This document shows, piece by piece, positions 26,916-35,387 of a DNA stretch of 45,743 bases (position 1 is the stretch's first letter; each line of letters starts with the position of its first letter). The notes below the pieces were generated by a model. The model was given only the letters and a program-made list of their open reading frames with translations, made no database searches and had not been told where the DNA came from. Origin of the DNA: Candidatus Pacearchaeota archaeon (GTDB lineage: Archaea > Nanobdellota > Nanobdellia > Pacearchaeales > GW2011-AR1); the NCBI GenBank assembly GCA_017608705.1, contig JAFCFJ010000002.1, positions 1 to 45,743 on the forward strand. Direction: 5' to 3'. The position numbers and the translations under genes were made by a program.

Positions 26916-27533
26916 TTAGTATCTTGTCCTGAGAATCTCTTTTAGCTTTCTTGCCTTTGCCTTTCCGATTACAGATCTTAGCCTATCTTCACTTGCCTTA
27001 ACTATGTTCTCTATGGTTCCAAATTTTTCCAACAGTTTCTTTGCCGTTGCCGGCCCTATGCCTGGAAATCCTTCCATAACATATTGCAAGAGCTCTCGCG
27101 TGCTCAATATTTTCTTTTTTGGCCTTAGCGATGTGTGTGGTTTCTCCTGTTTTTTTGCAAGCAACATAAGGAAAATTGCTGTTTCTCTTGCATTCTTGCT
27201 GAATATCAACGGAATGTTGAAGTCAAGGGCTATGCTTAAAAGAAAGCCACGAACAGCATTTGCATTGACACCAGTTTCATACAATTCCTCTTGGTAACCT
27301 TCGATAATCAACAAATTTTTCTCGTACCGCTTCAGCTCTTCCAGCTGTCTCGCTAGACGTTTGTTTATCATGCTTGCTACGAAATCTTTTGTTGTTTTTC
27401 TCTCTATTGCTATATCGCCTATAATATAATCCGCTACAGGCAAATGTTCAAACTTGACATTTAGGCCAAGAGAAATGAGTTCAGCTATAACTAAGCTGTT
27501 CTTTTCTCTGTGGTCTGCAATTATGCTATTCAT
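26916..27533 (-). CDS. Hef/XPF-type ERCC4 nuclease with HhH
   Basis: MNSIIADHREKNSLVIAELISLGL, IAIERKTTKDFVASM, HhH GFPGIGPATAKKLLEKFGTIENIVKAS. ATG overlaps the helicase stop (ATGAATAG). Confidence 0.88.
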   Translation of the reverse strand: MNSIIADHREKNSLVIAELISLGLNVKFEHLPVADYIIGDIAIERKTTKDFVASMINKRLARQLEELKRYEKNLLIIEGYQEELYETGVNANAVRGFLLSIALDFNIPLIFSKNARETAIFLMLLAKKQEKPHTSLRPKKKILSTRELLQYVMEGFPGIGPATAKKLLEKFGTIENIVKASEDRLRSVIGKAKARKLKEILRTRY

Positions 27534-29033
27534 TTTTGAAGAAATCTTTGATTGTTTTTTGTTTTTTCTTTTTGCCAATCTTATCTTTTATATCATTGAG
27601 CGTTGAATACATCTTTTTTTCCTTATGGTAAGCGGCCCAATGATACGCCTCATCTCTTGTTTTTCTTGTGATAAGCACGATGAGCTTACCGGGCTTTAGC
27701 CTTGCTGTTCTGCCTGCACGCTGTATCTTACGTATTGCACTCGGAATCGGTTCATAGAATACAACAGCATTTACCTCTGGTATGTCAAGACCTTCCTCGC
27801 CAATGCTCGTAGCACATAGCACATTTATTTTGCCAAGCGCAAACTGCTCGAGAATTTGTTGCTGTTCTTTCTGGCTTAGCCCTGTTTTCTCACTACAGTA
27901 TCGCGATATGACGCGAAGACAATAATCTTTGATTTTTCTCTTGCAGAAAATTCCTGTTTGATTATTTCGACAAGCTTGAACAATTTTGGATGCTCAGAAC
28001 CTTTTGCTATCAATTCAACAACTCTTGTATAGGCTTTGTTGAATGCTTGTTGCTTTACCAGTTGTTTTACAGCTCTGCTCTTGCCTTGTGCTGCTTGTTT
28101 GAACAAATCTTGCATATAATTTTGCAAGCTATACAAGGTTTGCGTTTCAAGCAGCTCGATTGCATGCTGAAGCTTTATTGCCTGGGCGCAGGCGGTAGCG
28201 CCAGCGAGCAGATTGTAATGCTTGGCTCCTGTCGCGATGGCACGCATAATTTTATGCTGTAACTCAAGCAGCGTTTTCTTTGTAGGTTTTTCAAAAAGCA
28301 AGTTCCTTTTTTGCAATTCTTCGATTTTTTTCTCATATTGTTGCTTTAGATATTCACGAATTTCGCGAAGTTCTGGCGGAAGCTCTAGCTTGACAAACTG
28401 AAATTCAAGTTTTTGCAAATATTGTTTTACATCAGGACTTTGTCTTGTCCTTACCTCTATCGCTTCTATACCAAGATTTTCAGCTATCTCATGAATTTTT
28501 TCTTTTTCGTGTCCTGGCGATGCTGTAAGTCCAAGCACACGCATGTGTTTTGCCTGCTCCTTATATTTTCTTGCTACATAGGTGTATGCATAATTTTTTA
28601 GGCAACGGTGTGCTTCATCTTCTATGAGCAACGATACATTTTGCAAGTCATAGAGATTATTCTTCAGATCGTTTGCTATGCATTGCGGAGTGCTGAAAAC
28701 TATATCAGCCCTTTGCCACAACTGCTTGCGCTTTTCTGCTTTGACCTTGCCTGTAAAAATCTCAAGTTGCGCGAATAGCTCTGGTAAATGCTTGCTGAAG
28801 TAACGGTAGTGCTGTTCTGCTAGTGGTCGTGTTGGTGCAAGAAACAAAACCTTGCTTTCAGGAAATTTGCATAGACGGTCGATTGCAAGCATTAAAGCAA
28901 TGAGCGTTTTGCCCAGTCCTGTTGGCAAAACCACGAGCGTGTTTTTCTTCGATGCGGTTTCGAATATATGCCATTGGTAATCACGTGGCACTATATCCTG
29001 AAGAAATTTCAAAATTTTTTCTTTTTCATCCAT
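27526..29033 (-). pseudogene. hef: Hef-type SF2 helicase, interrupted by frame change/internal deletion (ORFs 27876-29033 and 27526-27822)
   Basis: N part: LPTGLGKTLIALML ... SKIIVFASYRDTVVRKQG*. C part in another frame: EKTGLSQKEQQQILEQFALGKINVLCATSIGEEGLDIPEVNAVVFYEPIPSAIRKIQRAGRTARLKPG. Length is not a multiple of 3. Confidence 0.8.
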
Positions 29034-29094
29034 TTTCCTTTTTTCAGAACTTTTGTTTCATTAAAAAGCTACAAGCTTTCTTAAATGCTTCGCC

Positions 29095-30186
29095 CTATTT
29101 TTCTGAGCTAATTTGTGTGATAAAATTTTTTGCTAGCTTCTCGTCAGGAATCTTCATAATCTCGCGAAGAAGAACTGTTGCGAATGAGCCTTTTGGCAGA
29201 AAGAAGCTCAGTTTTAACCCTTTATCTGTGAACCGGGCTCTTAAGCCTTGTGGAAATATTCTGCCGGTTCTTCTTGTGCCACTAGCATTTACCATTTCTA
29301 GTTCCTCTATTGTTACATCGCTTTTTTCAAGCACTTCTTTTTCAAATTTCAGTGCATCGTATTTTGGCCACCACATTTTCTTTCCATAAATCGGAGCAGT
29401 GAAGCTTATCTCTTTTGCTTCATAACGTTTTTGTTCCCTCTCTACATTTTCCACAACAAACATGCCTCCAGTCTCATATTTCTTTGCTATGTCTCCTTTC
29501 ATTATTTTGTCGAAGAGACTATGTCTGAGCCTTTCGGCAAGATAAAGGTTACAAAGATAACTCTGGTAAGCGCTCAGCAGAAGTCTGCGAACCCATTTAT
29601 TTTTTATACGGCGTTTTCCCTTTATTATCTCAAGCCCCTTTTTTATATTTTCACCTCTAACTCCAAATCTTTGTGGGCCATAAAAATTTGGCAGGCCTGT
29701 TCTCTTTATTATATCAAGAATCTTTTTTACTCTCTCTTTCGCTTCGTTTTTTTCGATTTTGATTTCTGTAATAAGTATGCTGAATTTGTTTCCCAAGAGA
29801 TGTCCTGTTCTCAACTTATTTTTATGAAGTTTCGCCCATCTCACCTTCACGCCGAGATTTTCCTCTATCGCCTTGCACACAGCTTTGATTTTTTCTTCTG
29901 ACAGTTTTCCTGTCTTTATGCTGAAAACTTGTGTTGTTACAGCATATTTATCTTTCATGCCAGCACATCCTATATGTCTTGGCTTGAGACCGAGGAGTTT
30001 TGCAAGTTCTTGTTGTATTTCTCTCGTGGTTTTGTTCTTTTTTGTTATGCTGACAAATAGATGCTCACCATCTCCACAAGGATCATAGAGCGGAATTTCT
30101 TCTACAAGGAAATATTCTGGCTTTTCTTTTATCTTACCGCCGATTCCTTTGACCTTTGAGGTTATGTAAGGGAGGTTTGGCAACAT
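29095..30186 (-). CDS. truD: tRNA pseudouridine(13) synthase TruD
   Basis: GCAGMKDKYAVTTQ, NFYGPQRFG, ASGTRRTGRIFPQGL. Confidence 0.93.
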   Translation of the reverse strand: MLPNLPYITSKVKGIGGKIKEKPEYFLVEEIPLYDPCGDGEHLFVSITKKNKTTREIQQELAKLLGLKPRHIGCAGMKDKYAVTTQVFSIKTGKLSEEKIKAVCKAIEENLGVKVRWAKLHKNKLRTGHLLGNKFSILITEIKIEKNEAKERVKKILDIIKRTGLPNFYGPQRFGVRGENIKKGLEIIKGKRRIKNKWVRRLLLSAYQSYLCNLYLAERLRHSLFDKIMKGDIAKKYETGGMFVVENVEREQKRYEAKEISFTAPIYGKKMWWPKYDALKFEKEVLEKSDVTIEELEMVNASGTRRTGRIFPQGLRARFTDKGLKLSFFLPKGSFATVLLREIMKIPDEKLAKNFITQISSEK

Positions 30187-30190
30187 CTTG

Positions 30191-30814
30191 CTAAATGACT
30201 ATGCCCAAGACGAGAATCGTGAGAAAAAGCGTGAAGGCCCAGAAGAAGACTGAGCCGAAGAAAAGTCTGCCTCCGTCAAGCCGCGAGATGGGCCATATAT
30301 TCCATAACACATAGTATATGCTGTAGCGTGCAATCAATGGGCTTGCTGTTCTTGTTGCCAATGCAAGCAAGATATTTGCCATGAATCCTGCGAAAGCTAT
30401 TAGGGCTATGTGAAACTCATCTACAGAGAAACTTCTGTAGCTATGGAAACCATATCTTCTGCTCGCTCTTGCTTTCATTGGCTTTGCCTCGAACTGCAAG
30501 AATGATAATGGCTTTATGTAGCCAAGAGTGATGAAGGCTAAGAGCAATGGCAACACAAATCCAAAAGGTACTGGTCGTGGAAAATGGCTTCTGGAATGGA
30601 AACCATAATGATATACATGCCAAAAATCTATTTCGATTTTTGTGTCTAGCATGTAAGCAACAAATTTTTTTGCTATCAGGTTAGAAAGCAATATAACCAA
30701 GGCTGTGAGAAATCCTAGGCCAAAGTTTTTCCACGTAATGGTTGTGATGCTGATAAGAAAAGCAAACACGAACAGGCTGGCGAGAATTATCAATAATTCT
30801 TTTTTGCTGAGCAT
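30191..30814 (-). CDS. Site-2-protease-like membrane protein lacking an obvious HExxH
   Basis: Start MLSKKELLIILASL at 30814 (the ORF extends to 31237). C-terminal YVLWNIWPISRLDGGRLFFG resembles the S2P NxxPxxxLDG motif. Confidence 0.5.
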   Translation of the reverse strand: MLSKKELLIILASLFVFAFLISITTITWKNFGLGFLTALVILLSNLIAKKFVAYMLDTKIEIDFWHVYHYGFHSRSHFPRPVPFGFVLPLLLAFITLGYIKPLSFLQFEAKPMKARASRRYGFHSYRSFSVDEFHIALIAFAGFMANILLALATRTASPLIARYSIYYVLWNIWPISRLDGGRLFFGSVFFWAFTLFLTILVLGIVI

Positions 30815-30898
30815 GGCCTTGACATGATCTTGTTTTTTATAAAATTTTTTGTGCATTACAGAAAAATATATAAAGGGAATAAAACTCGGTTTGCTAAG

Positions 30899-31201
30899 AT
30901 GCTCCAAATAAAAAGGATTTCCGAGGTGATCGGGAAAAAGGTTTATACAGATGGCGGCGATCTTTTCGGTGATGTAGAGGAGGTTAACATTGTGGACAAT
31001 AAGGTAGAGAGTTGGCGCATTAGGCTTGCCCCCGGTCTTGGCGCATTCATGGCAGGGGCTAAGGGTGTTATCATACCACACCAATTTGTTCGTGCTGTTG
31101 GGGATATAATAATTATAGCAAAAACTTCGTTGCCTGTCAAGGAAGAGGAAGCTATGGGTGAAACGCAACAAGGAGAAACAGCGATAGAGCCAGAATATTA
31201 A
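30899..31201 (+). CDS. PRC-barrel domain protein
   Basis: MLQIKRISEVIGKKVYTDGGDLFGDVEEVNIVDNKVESWRIRL...GVIIPHQFVRAVGDIIII. Confidence 0.78.
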   Translation: MLQIKRISEVIGKKVYTDGGDLFGDVEEVNIVDNKVESWRIRLAPGLGAFMAGAKGVIIPHQFVRAVGDIIIIAKTSLPVKEEEAMGETQQGETAIEPEY

Positions 31202-31211
31202 GCTGGGCAAA

Positions 31212-31709
31212 ATGGCAGAACCTATTTTCACAAGCACAATATTCGTAAATTACATATTACCGTTTCTCTTTGTTTTCACTGTTATTTTTGCTGTACTCGA
31301 GAAAACTAAGCTGTTAGGTGAAGACAAGAAGCAGATAGATGCTATTGTGGCATTAGTGGTTGGCCTCTTTATTATAGCATTTCCTTATCCTCGCAATATT
31401 ATTGTGAGTTTGATGCCCTTTCTTGCTGTGCTCATAGCCATTCTTCTTGTGTTCATGCTTTTGTATGGTTTTATAGGAGGCAAGACAGAAGGCGATGTTC
31501 TTGACAAAGGCGTGAAGATCGTGTTGAGCATACTTGTTGCCATATCCGTTGTAATATTTCTCGTGTGGGTGACTGGTGCTTGGGAATTTTTGAGGGCAAG
31601 GCTAAGTGGGGAGTTCGGAGAGCAGTTTTGGTCTAATGTAATTTTTGCAATAATAATCCTTGGCGTTATTCTTGCAGTTTTGTTGCCAGGGAAAAAAGCA
31701 GAAAAATAA
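31212..31709 (+). CDS. Multi-pass membrane protein, tandem paralog 1 of 3
   Basis: LPFLFVFTVIFAVLEKTKLLGEDKKQIDAIVALVVGLFIIAFP. Confidence 0.7.
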   Translation: MAEPIFTSTIFVNYILPFLFVFTVIFAVLEKTKLLGEDKKQIDAIVALVVGLFIIAFPYPRNIIVSLMPFLAVLIAILLVFMLLYGFIGGKTEGDVLDKGVKIVLSILVAISVVIFLVWVTGAWEFLRARLSGEFGEQFWSNVIFAIIILGVILAVLLPGKKAEK

Positions 31710-31761
31710 TCTTGCAAGGGAAAACAGAAAGATATTTAAATAAAAAGTTGTTGAAAAAATT

Positions 31762-32310
31762 ATGAGTCTGCTTGGATATCTGGGGTATTATGGAATAGAT
31801 GCTATTTTGCAGCAATGGGCTGATATGGGTGTTTTTGAATTCGCATTACCTTTTATGCTCGTCTTTGCTGTTGTTTTTGGTGTTCTCAGTACGATTAAGT
31901 TATTTGGCGAGAATAAGGGGATAAATGCTGTTATAGCGATGGTTGCTGGCCTTATGGCGATTACCTCAGAATCACTACGTTCATTCTTTTCTACAATATT
32001 TCCTTATCTTGGTATAGGGCTTTTGATTTTCCTTGTAATCCTTATTTTGGTTGGTTTGGTTATGCCAGCGGAGAAAGGATGGTTTGTTGCACTGACTATC
32101 ATCGGGCTGTTGATCGGTCTTATCGTAGTATTTACATCCTTAACCTCCTCGCAATGGCTCTCTTCATATTGGTGGGAACAATATGGCGGGCTTGTTATTT
32201 TGGCTATTGTTTTTGGCGGAATGATTGCCGCAATTATAGCTTCAAGAGGAAAGAAAGGTGGTGGGAAGTCTGAACCTTTCCAACTTATAGCATGGCGCCC
32301 TGAAGAATAA
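31762..32310 (+). CDS. Multi-pass membrane protein, tandem paralog 2 of 3
   Basis: LPFMLVFAVVFGVLSTIKLFGENKGINAVIAMVAGLMAITSE. Confidence 0.7.
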   Translation: MSLLGYLGYYGIDAILQQWADMGVFEFALPFMLVFAVVFGVLSTIKLFGENKGINAVIAMVAGLMAITSESLRSFFSTIFPYLGIGLLIFLVILILVGLVMPAEKGWFVALTIIGLLIGLIVVFTSLTSSQWLSSYWWEQYGGLVILAIVFGGMIAAIIASRGKKGGGKSEPFQLIAWRPEE

Positions 32311-32312
32311 AA

Positions 32313-32786
32313 ATGGCAGATGTAACGCTCAGCGCGTTTTTGCCGGTCTTTAGCTTTTTGTTTGTTTTCGTGGTTAGCTATGCGATTATTGCCAAGACAA
32401 AGTTGCTTGGTGAGAACAAGTTTATCAATATTTTTGTGAGCTTTCTTATTGCGATAATGTTTCTTAGCTTTTCTTCTGCTAGGGAATATGTAGTCAATAT
32501 AATCCCATGGGTGGCTGTTCTGTTTGTTGTTTTATTTTTCATAATGCTTCTTATCGCGTTTACAGGAAAACTTGAAGATATCATGAAACCAGGATTTGTA
32601 TGGGTCTTCGTCATAATATTGCTTTTAGTTTTTATTATTGCAGCGATAAATGTTTTCTCTGGTATTTTACAGGAATTTCTTCCAGGTGGCACACGTGCAC
32701 AATTTATTTACACAAAGAGATTTTTAACAAGCTTCGCGCTTGTAGTTACAGCAGCTATTGTTTCCTGGGTTCTGACAAGATCCTAA
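32313..32786 (+). CDS. Multi-pass membrane protein, tandem paralog 3 of 3
   Basis: LPVFSFLFVFVVSYAIIAKTKLLGENKFINIFVSFLIAIMFLSFS. Confidence 0.7.
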   Translation: MADVTLSAFLPVFSFLFVFVVSYAIIAKTKLLGENKFINIFVSFLIAIMFLSFSSAREYVVNIIPWVAVLFVVLFFIMLLIAFTGKLEDIMKPGFVWVFVIILLLVFIIAAINVFSGILQEFLPGGTRAQFIYTKRFLTSFALVVTAAIVSWVLTRS

Positions 32787-32809
32787 ATTTAGGAAAGCTG
32801 TGAGAAAAA

Positions 32810-33694
32810 TTATTCTTTGGCTTTTTCTTCAGCAATTCTTTTTAGTTCTCTTATGCTTTCTTCCAATGGGTTGAGTATTTTTGCGAAACTTTCTTGCATG
32901 GCCTCAAGTTCTTGTTTTATTTCCTTAACATCATTTATATAATCACCTACACGACGTAAAACTGCTACTTGTAAGGCATCGACCAATGTGTTGAGTCTAT
33001 CAAGCTTTTTCTCAATGGCTTTTATTTTTGTTTCAGTTCTTACTTTGAAATCTTCCAGGCTAGAGAATTTTTCGTTTATCTTCTCTATTTTTTCATCAAC
33101 AATCTGCGATACGATCTCGTTTATCATGGAATAGTCTGGTTCAGCATAACCATATCCATAGGCTTCACCTTCTGTTCCCTGTACGTAACTTTCTGGCTGG
33201 GTTATTGTTTCTTGACTAGGCATAGCTTCGGGCGGCGATATGGCAGGGGCCTGGGTTGTAGTTTGGGCAGGAATTGTTTCCTGCGTCACGGGTTGTAATG
33301 TTTCTGCTGGCGGCGCTGCCTGTGGAACTTCTGGTTGTTCCATTACCTGGGTTTCGGATTTTGCGGTTTCTTGTTCTGGAACTGGTGGAGTTGGTATGGA
33401 TGGGGTTGGTTGTTTTTCAGACATTTCCTGTATAGTCTGTGGCTGTTGTTGCTCCTCACTTTCTCCAGTACCAAATGGCCTTATCTCTTCAGATGGTTTT
33501 TCCATTATACTGGGCTTCATCTCTTCGCTAACCTCCTGTTTTTTACCAGATGCTATTGCTTCCTTTATTTTTGCCTGCTCTAGTGCATCATGGATTTCAA
33601 TCGGACTTTTGCCTTTTTCTCTTAACACATTAATAATTTCAGCATCAGAAAGTCCTTGCTCTTTCAGTTTTTTCACCTCTTCTATCAAACCCAT
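32810..33694 (-). CDS. Coiled-coil protein with Pro/Gln/Glu-rich linker
   Basis: N-terminal helical MGLIEEVKKLKEQGLSDAEIINVLREKGKSPIEIHDAL; PQ-rich middle; C-terminal heptads. Confidence 0.65.
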   Translation of the reverse strand: MGLIEEVKKLKEQGLSDAEIINVLREKGKSPIEIHDALEQAKIKEAIASGKKQEVSEEMKPSIMEKPSEEIRPFGTGESEEQQQPQTIQEMSEKQPTPSIPTPPVPEQETAKSETQVMEQPEVPQAAPPAETLQPVTQETIPAQTTTQAPAISPPEAMPSQETITQPESYVQGTEGEAYGYGYAEPDYSMINEIVSQIVDEKIEKINEKFSSLEDFKVRTETKIKAIEKKLDRLNTLVDALQVAVLRRVGDYINDVKEIKQELEAMQESFAKILNPLEESIRELKRIAEEKAKE

Positions 33695-33701
33695 TCTAAA
33701 T

Positions 33702-34103
33702 TTAGTCCTTAACAGTTTTTAATAATTTCTCTTTTAGCTTTTTTTCTACAATTTTATCTATGATCTCTTCAACTTCGCTCTTTTTCACGAACTCCAGAGG
33801 CTGAAATATTTTTGCCTGCTTTCTCAGTATCTCTAGCTCGGATTTTCTCGCAAATTCGTCAGCTTGTTCCAATAATTGCGAAACAGCATGTCTTATGTCC
33901 TTAATTATTTCTTCGAGTTCTAACAATTTCGCTTTTATTTTTCTTAGTTCTTCTTCTGTATTTTCCCTTATTTTTATTATGTTATTGCCGATAAGCAAAA
34001 CTCTTTGCCTCAGTAGTTCCTGTTTTTCCTCTACATCTTGGAGCCTTACGTTGAAGTCTGAAAGCAATGCAGTCACGTCTTGCTGCTCTTCGAATTCTAC
34101 CAT
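33702..34103 (-). CDS. Coiled-coil protein
   Basis: MVEFEEQQDVTALLSDFNVRLQDVEEKQELLRQRV...; heptad-like charge pattern; same strand and adjacent to the previous coiled-coil gene. Confidence 0.65.
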   Translation of the reverse strand: MVEFEEQQDVTALLSDFNVRLQDVEEKQELLRQRVLLIGNNIIKIRENTEEELRKIKAKLLELEEIIKDIRHAVSQLLEQADEFARKSELEILRKQAKIFQPLEFVKKSEVEEIIDKIVEKKLKEKLLKTVKD

Positions 34104-34136
34104 CTTCCTCTTTTTGAAAGCAATGGTTTTGTAGGT

Positions 34137-35306
34137 TTAAATTTCTTGCTGTCTTGCTATTTTCCATCTAACAAGCAAATATGAAAACATAAGCGGGATG
34201 GCGAACTGGAATACTATACTTGAGGCAAGAATTATTGAGTAGAGGTCTGAGCCAATCATTCCATTTTCGAGCAAGAGCTTAACTATAACTATGCTTATGC
34301 TGAATCTTACCGACAAGCCAATTCCGAGCAGTATGGATTGTTTGAAGCCAAATTCCTTTCTTCCGACAATCCAACTTGCAAGAAGTTTCGCTCCGTTCGA
34401 GACAACTAACACTAGAAGGATGAGCAGGGGATATGTGATTAGATATCTCATATTCATAGTTACGCCTGCCCATACGAAGAAGAGCGGGGCGAAAAATCCA
34501 TAGCACATGGTTTTGATTTCGCTCTCTATTCTTTTGAACCTCTTTTCTGGCACAAATGTTTTTATCGCGATGCCTGAAAGCAAGGCTGCCATGGGAGCAG
34601 CATGTGCATATTCACCTATGCCTAAAAACAGAAATAAGATAAAGAGTGAGAAGAGGAATAGGATTTCTATTTTCAAAAATCCAAATTTTTTACCTTCTTC
34701 CTTTAATTTTGTAAGGCTGAAAGTCAGTCCAAAGAGAATAGCTAAAGAGGCTAGCATAAGGGCAATATTTATTCCTGTATGGATGGAAGACCCGACAATT
34801 ACTACTACAAGGATAAGAGCGAATATCTCTATTAAGTCATCTAGAGTTCCTATTCCGATAATAGCCTGTCCAAGCGGAGTATTCACTATGTTGAACTCGT
34901 GGAGTATTGGAGCAAGGATAGCTTCGCCTACTGTGGCGAATGATAGTGCCACGGCAAACGCTATGAGCCATGGATAGTGGAAGACAAAATGCACAAGCAT
35001 TGTGCCGAAAATGGCCTCAAAAAGGACAATAAAGAATGTTGCCTTGAATATGAATCTTGTTTTTTTCTTTAGCTTGTTGAGATCTATTTCCAGCCCGATT
35101 ACAAAGAGCAAGAAGTACATTCCGAGTTGTGCAAGAAACTCGAAAGTTTTTGATGACGTAACATCCGCGAACGGGTTATGTATTGCGAGAAAAGCGCCGA
35201 GAATGAGAGCAGCAAAGATCCACGGGACTCTTACCTTTTCTATAATTCTTCCTATCAAAAAGGTAAATATGAATATTAAGGCAAGAAACAAAAATATGTT
35301 TATCAT
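34137..35306 (-). CDS. Na+/H+ antiporter (CPA2 / NapA-KefB type)
   Basis: GRIIEKVRVPWIFAALILGAFLA, AQLGMYFLLFVIGLEIDL, ALSFATVGEAILAPIL, GTLDDLIEIFALIL. Confidence 0.85.
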   Translation of the reverse strand: MINIFLFLALIFIFTFLIGRIIEKVRVPWIFAALILGAFLAIHNPFADVTSSKTFEFLAQLGMYFLLFVIGLEIDLNKLKKKTRFIFKATFFIVLFEAIFGTMLVHFVFHYPWLIAFAVALSFATVGEAILAPILHEFNIVNTPLGQAIIGIGTLDDLIEIFALILVVVIVGSSIHTGINIALMLASLAILFGLTFSLTKLKEEGKKFGFLKIEILFLFSLFILFLFLGIGEYAHAAPMAALLSGIAIKTFVPEKRFKRIESEIKTMCYGFFAPLFFVWAGVTMNMRYLITYPLLILLVLVVSNGAKLLASWIVGRKEFGFKQSILLGIGLSVRFSISIVIVKLLLENGMIGSDLYSIILASSIVFQFAIPLMFSYLLVRWKIARQQEI

Positions 35307-35387
35307 GCAAAATCTTTTTGTTTTGGTTTTATTTAAAATTTTCCAAAGCCGGGAAAAGTTTTAATAAGTTCCTTTCATAATTTTTTC

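Noticed and set aside
29431-29901. 156-aa plus ORF opposite truD
   Set aside because: truD motifs on the minus strand are unambiguous; no support for a second gene.
30815-31237. N-terminal extension of the 348-aa minus ORF
   Set aside because: Overlaps the divergent PRC-barrel gene antisense and lacks membrane-protein character; the start at 30814 gives a complete protein.
33240-33722. 160-aa Cys/Gly-rich plus ORF
   Set aside because: Complement of the PQ/TE-rich linker of the minus-strand coiled-coil gene; composition is explained by antisense reading.
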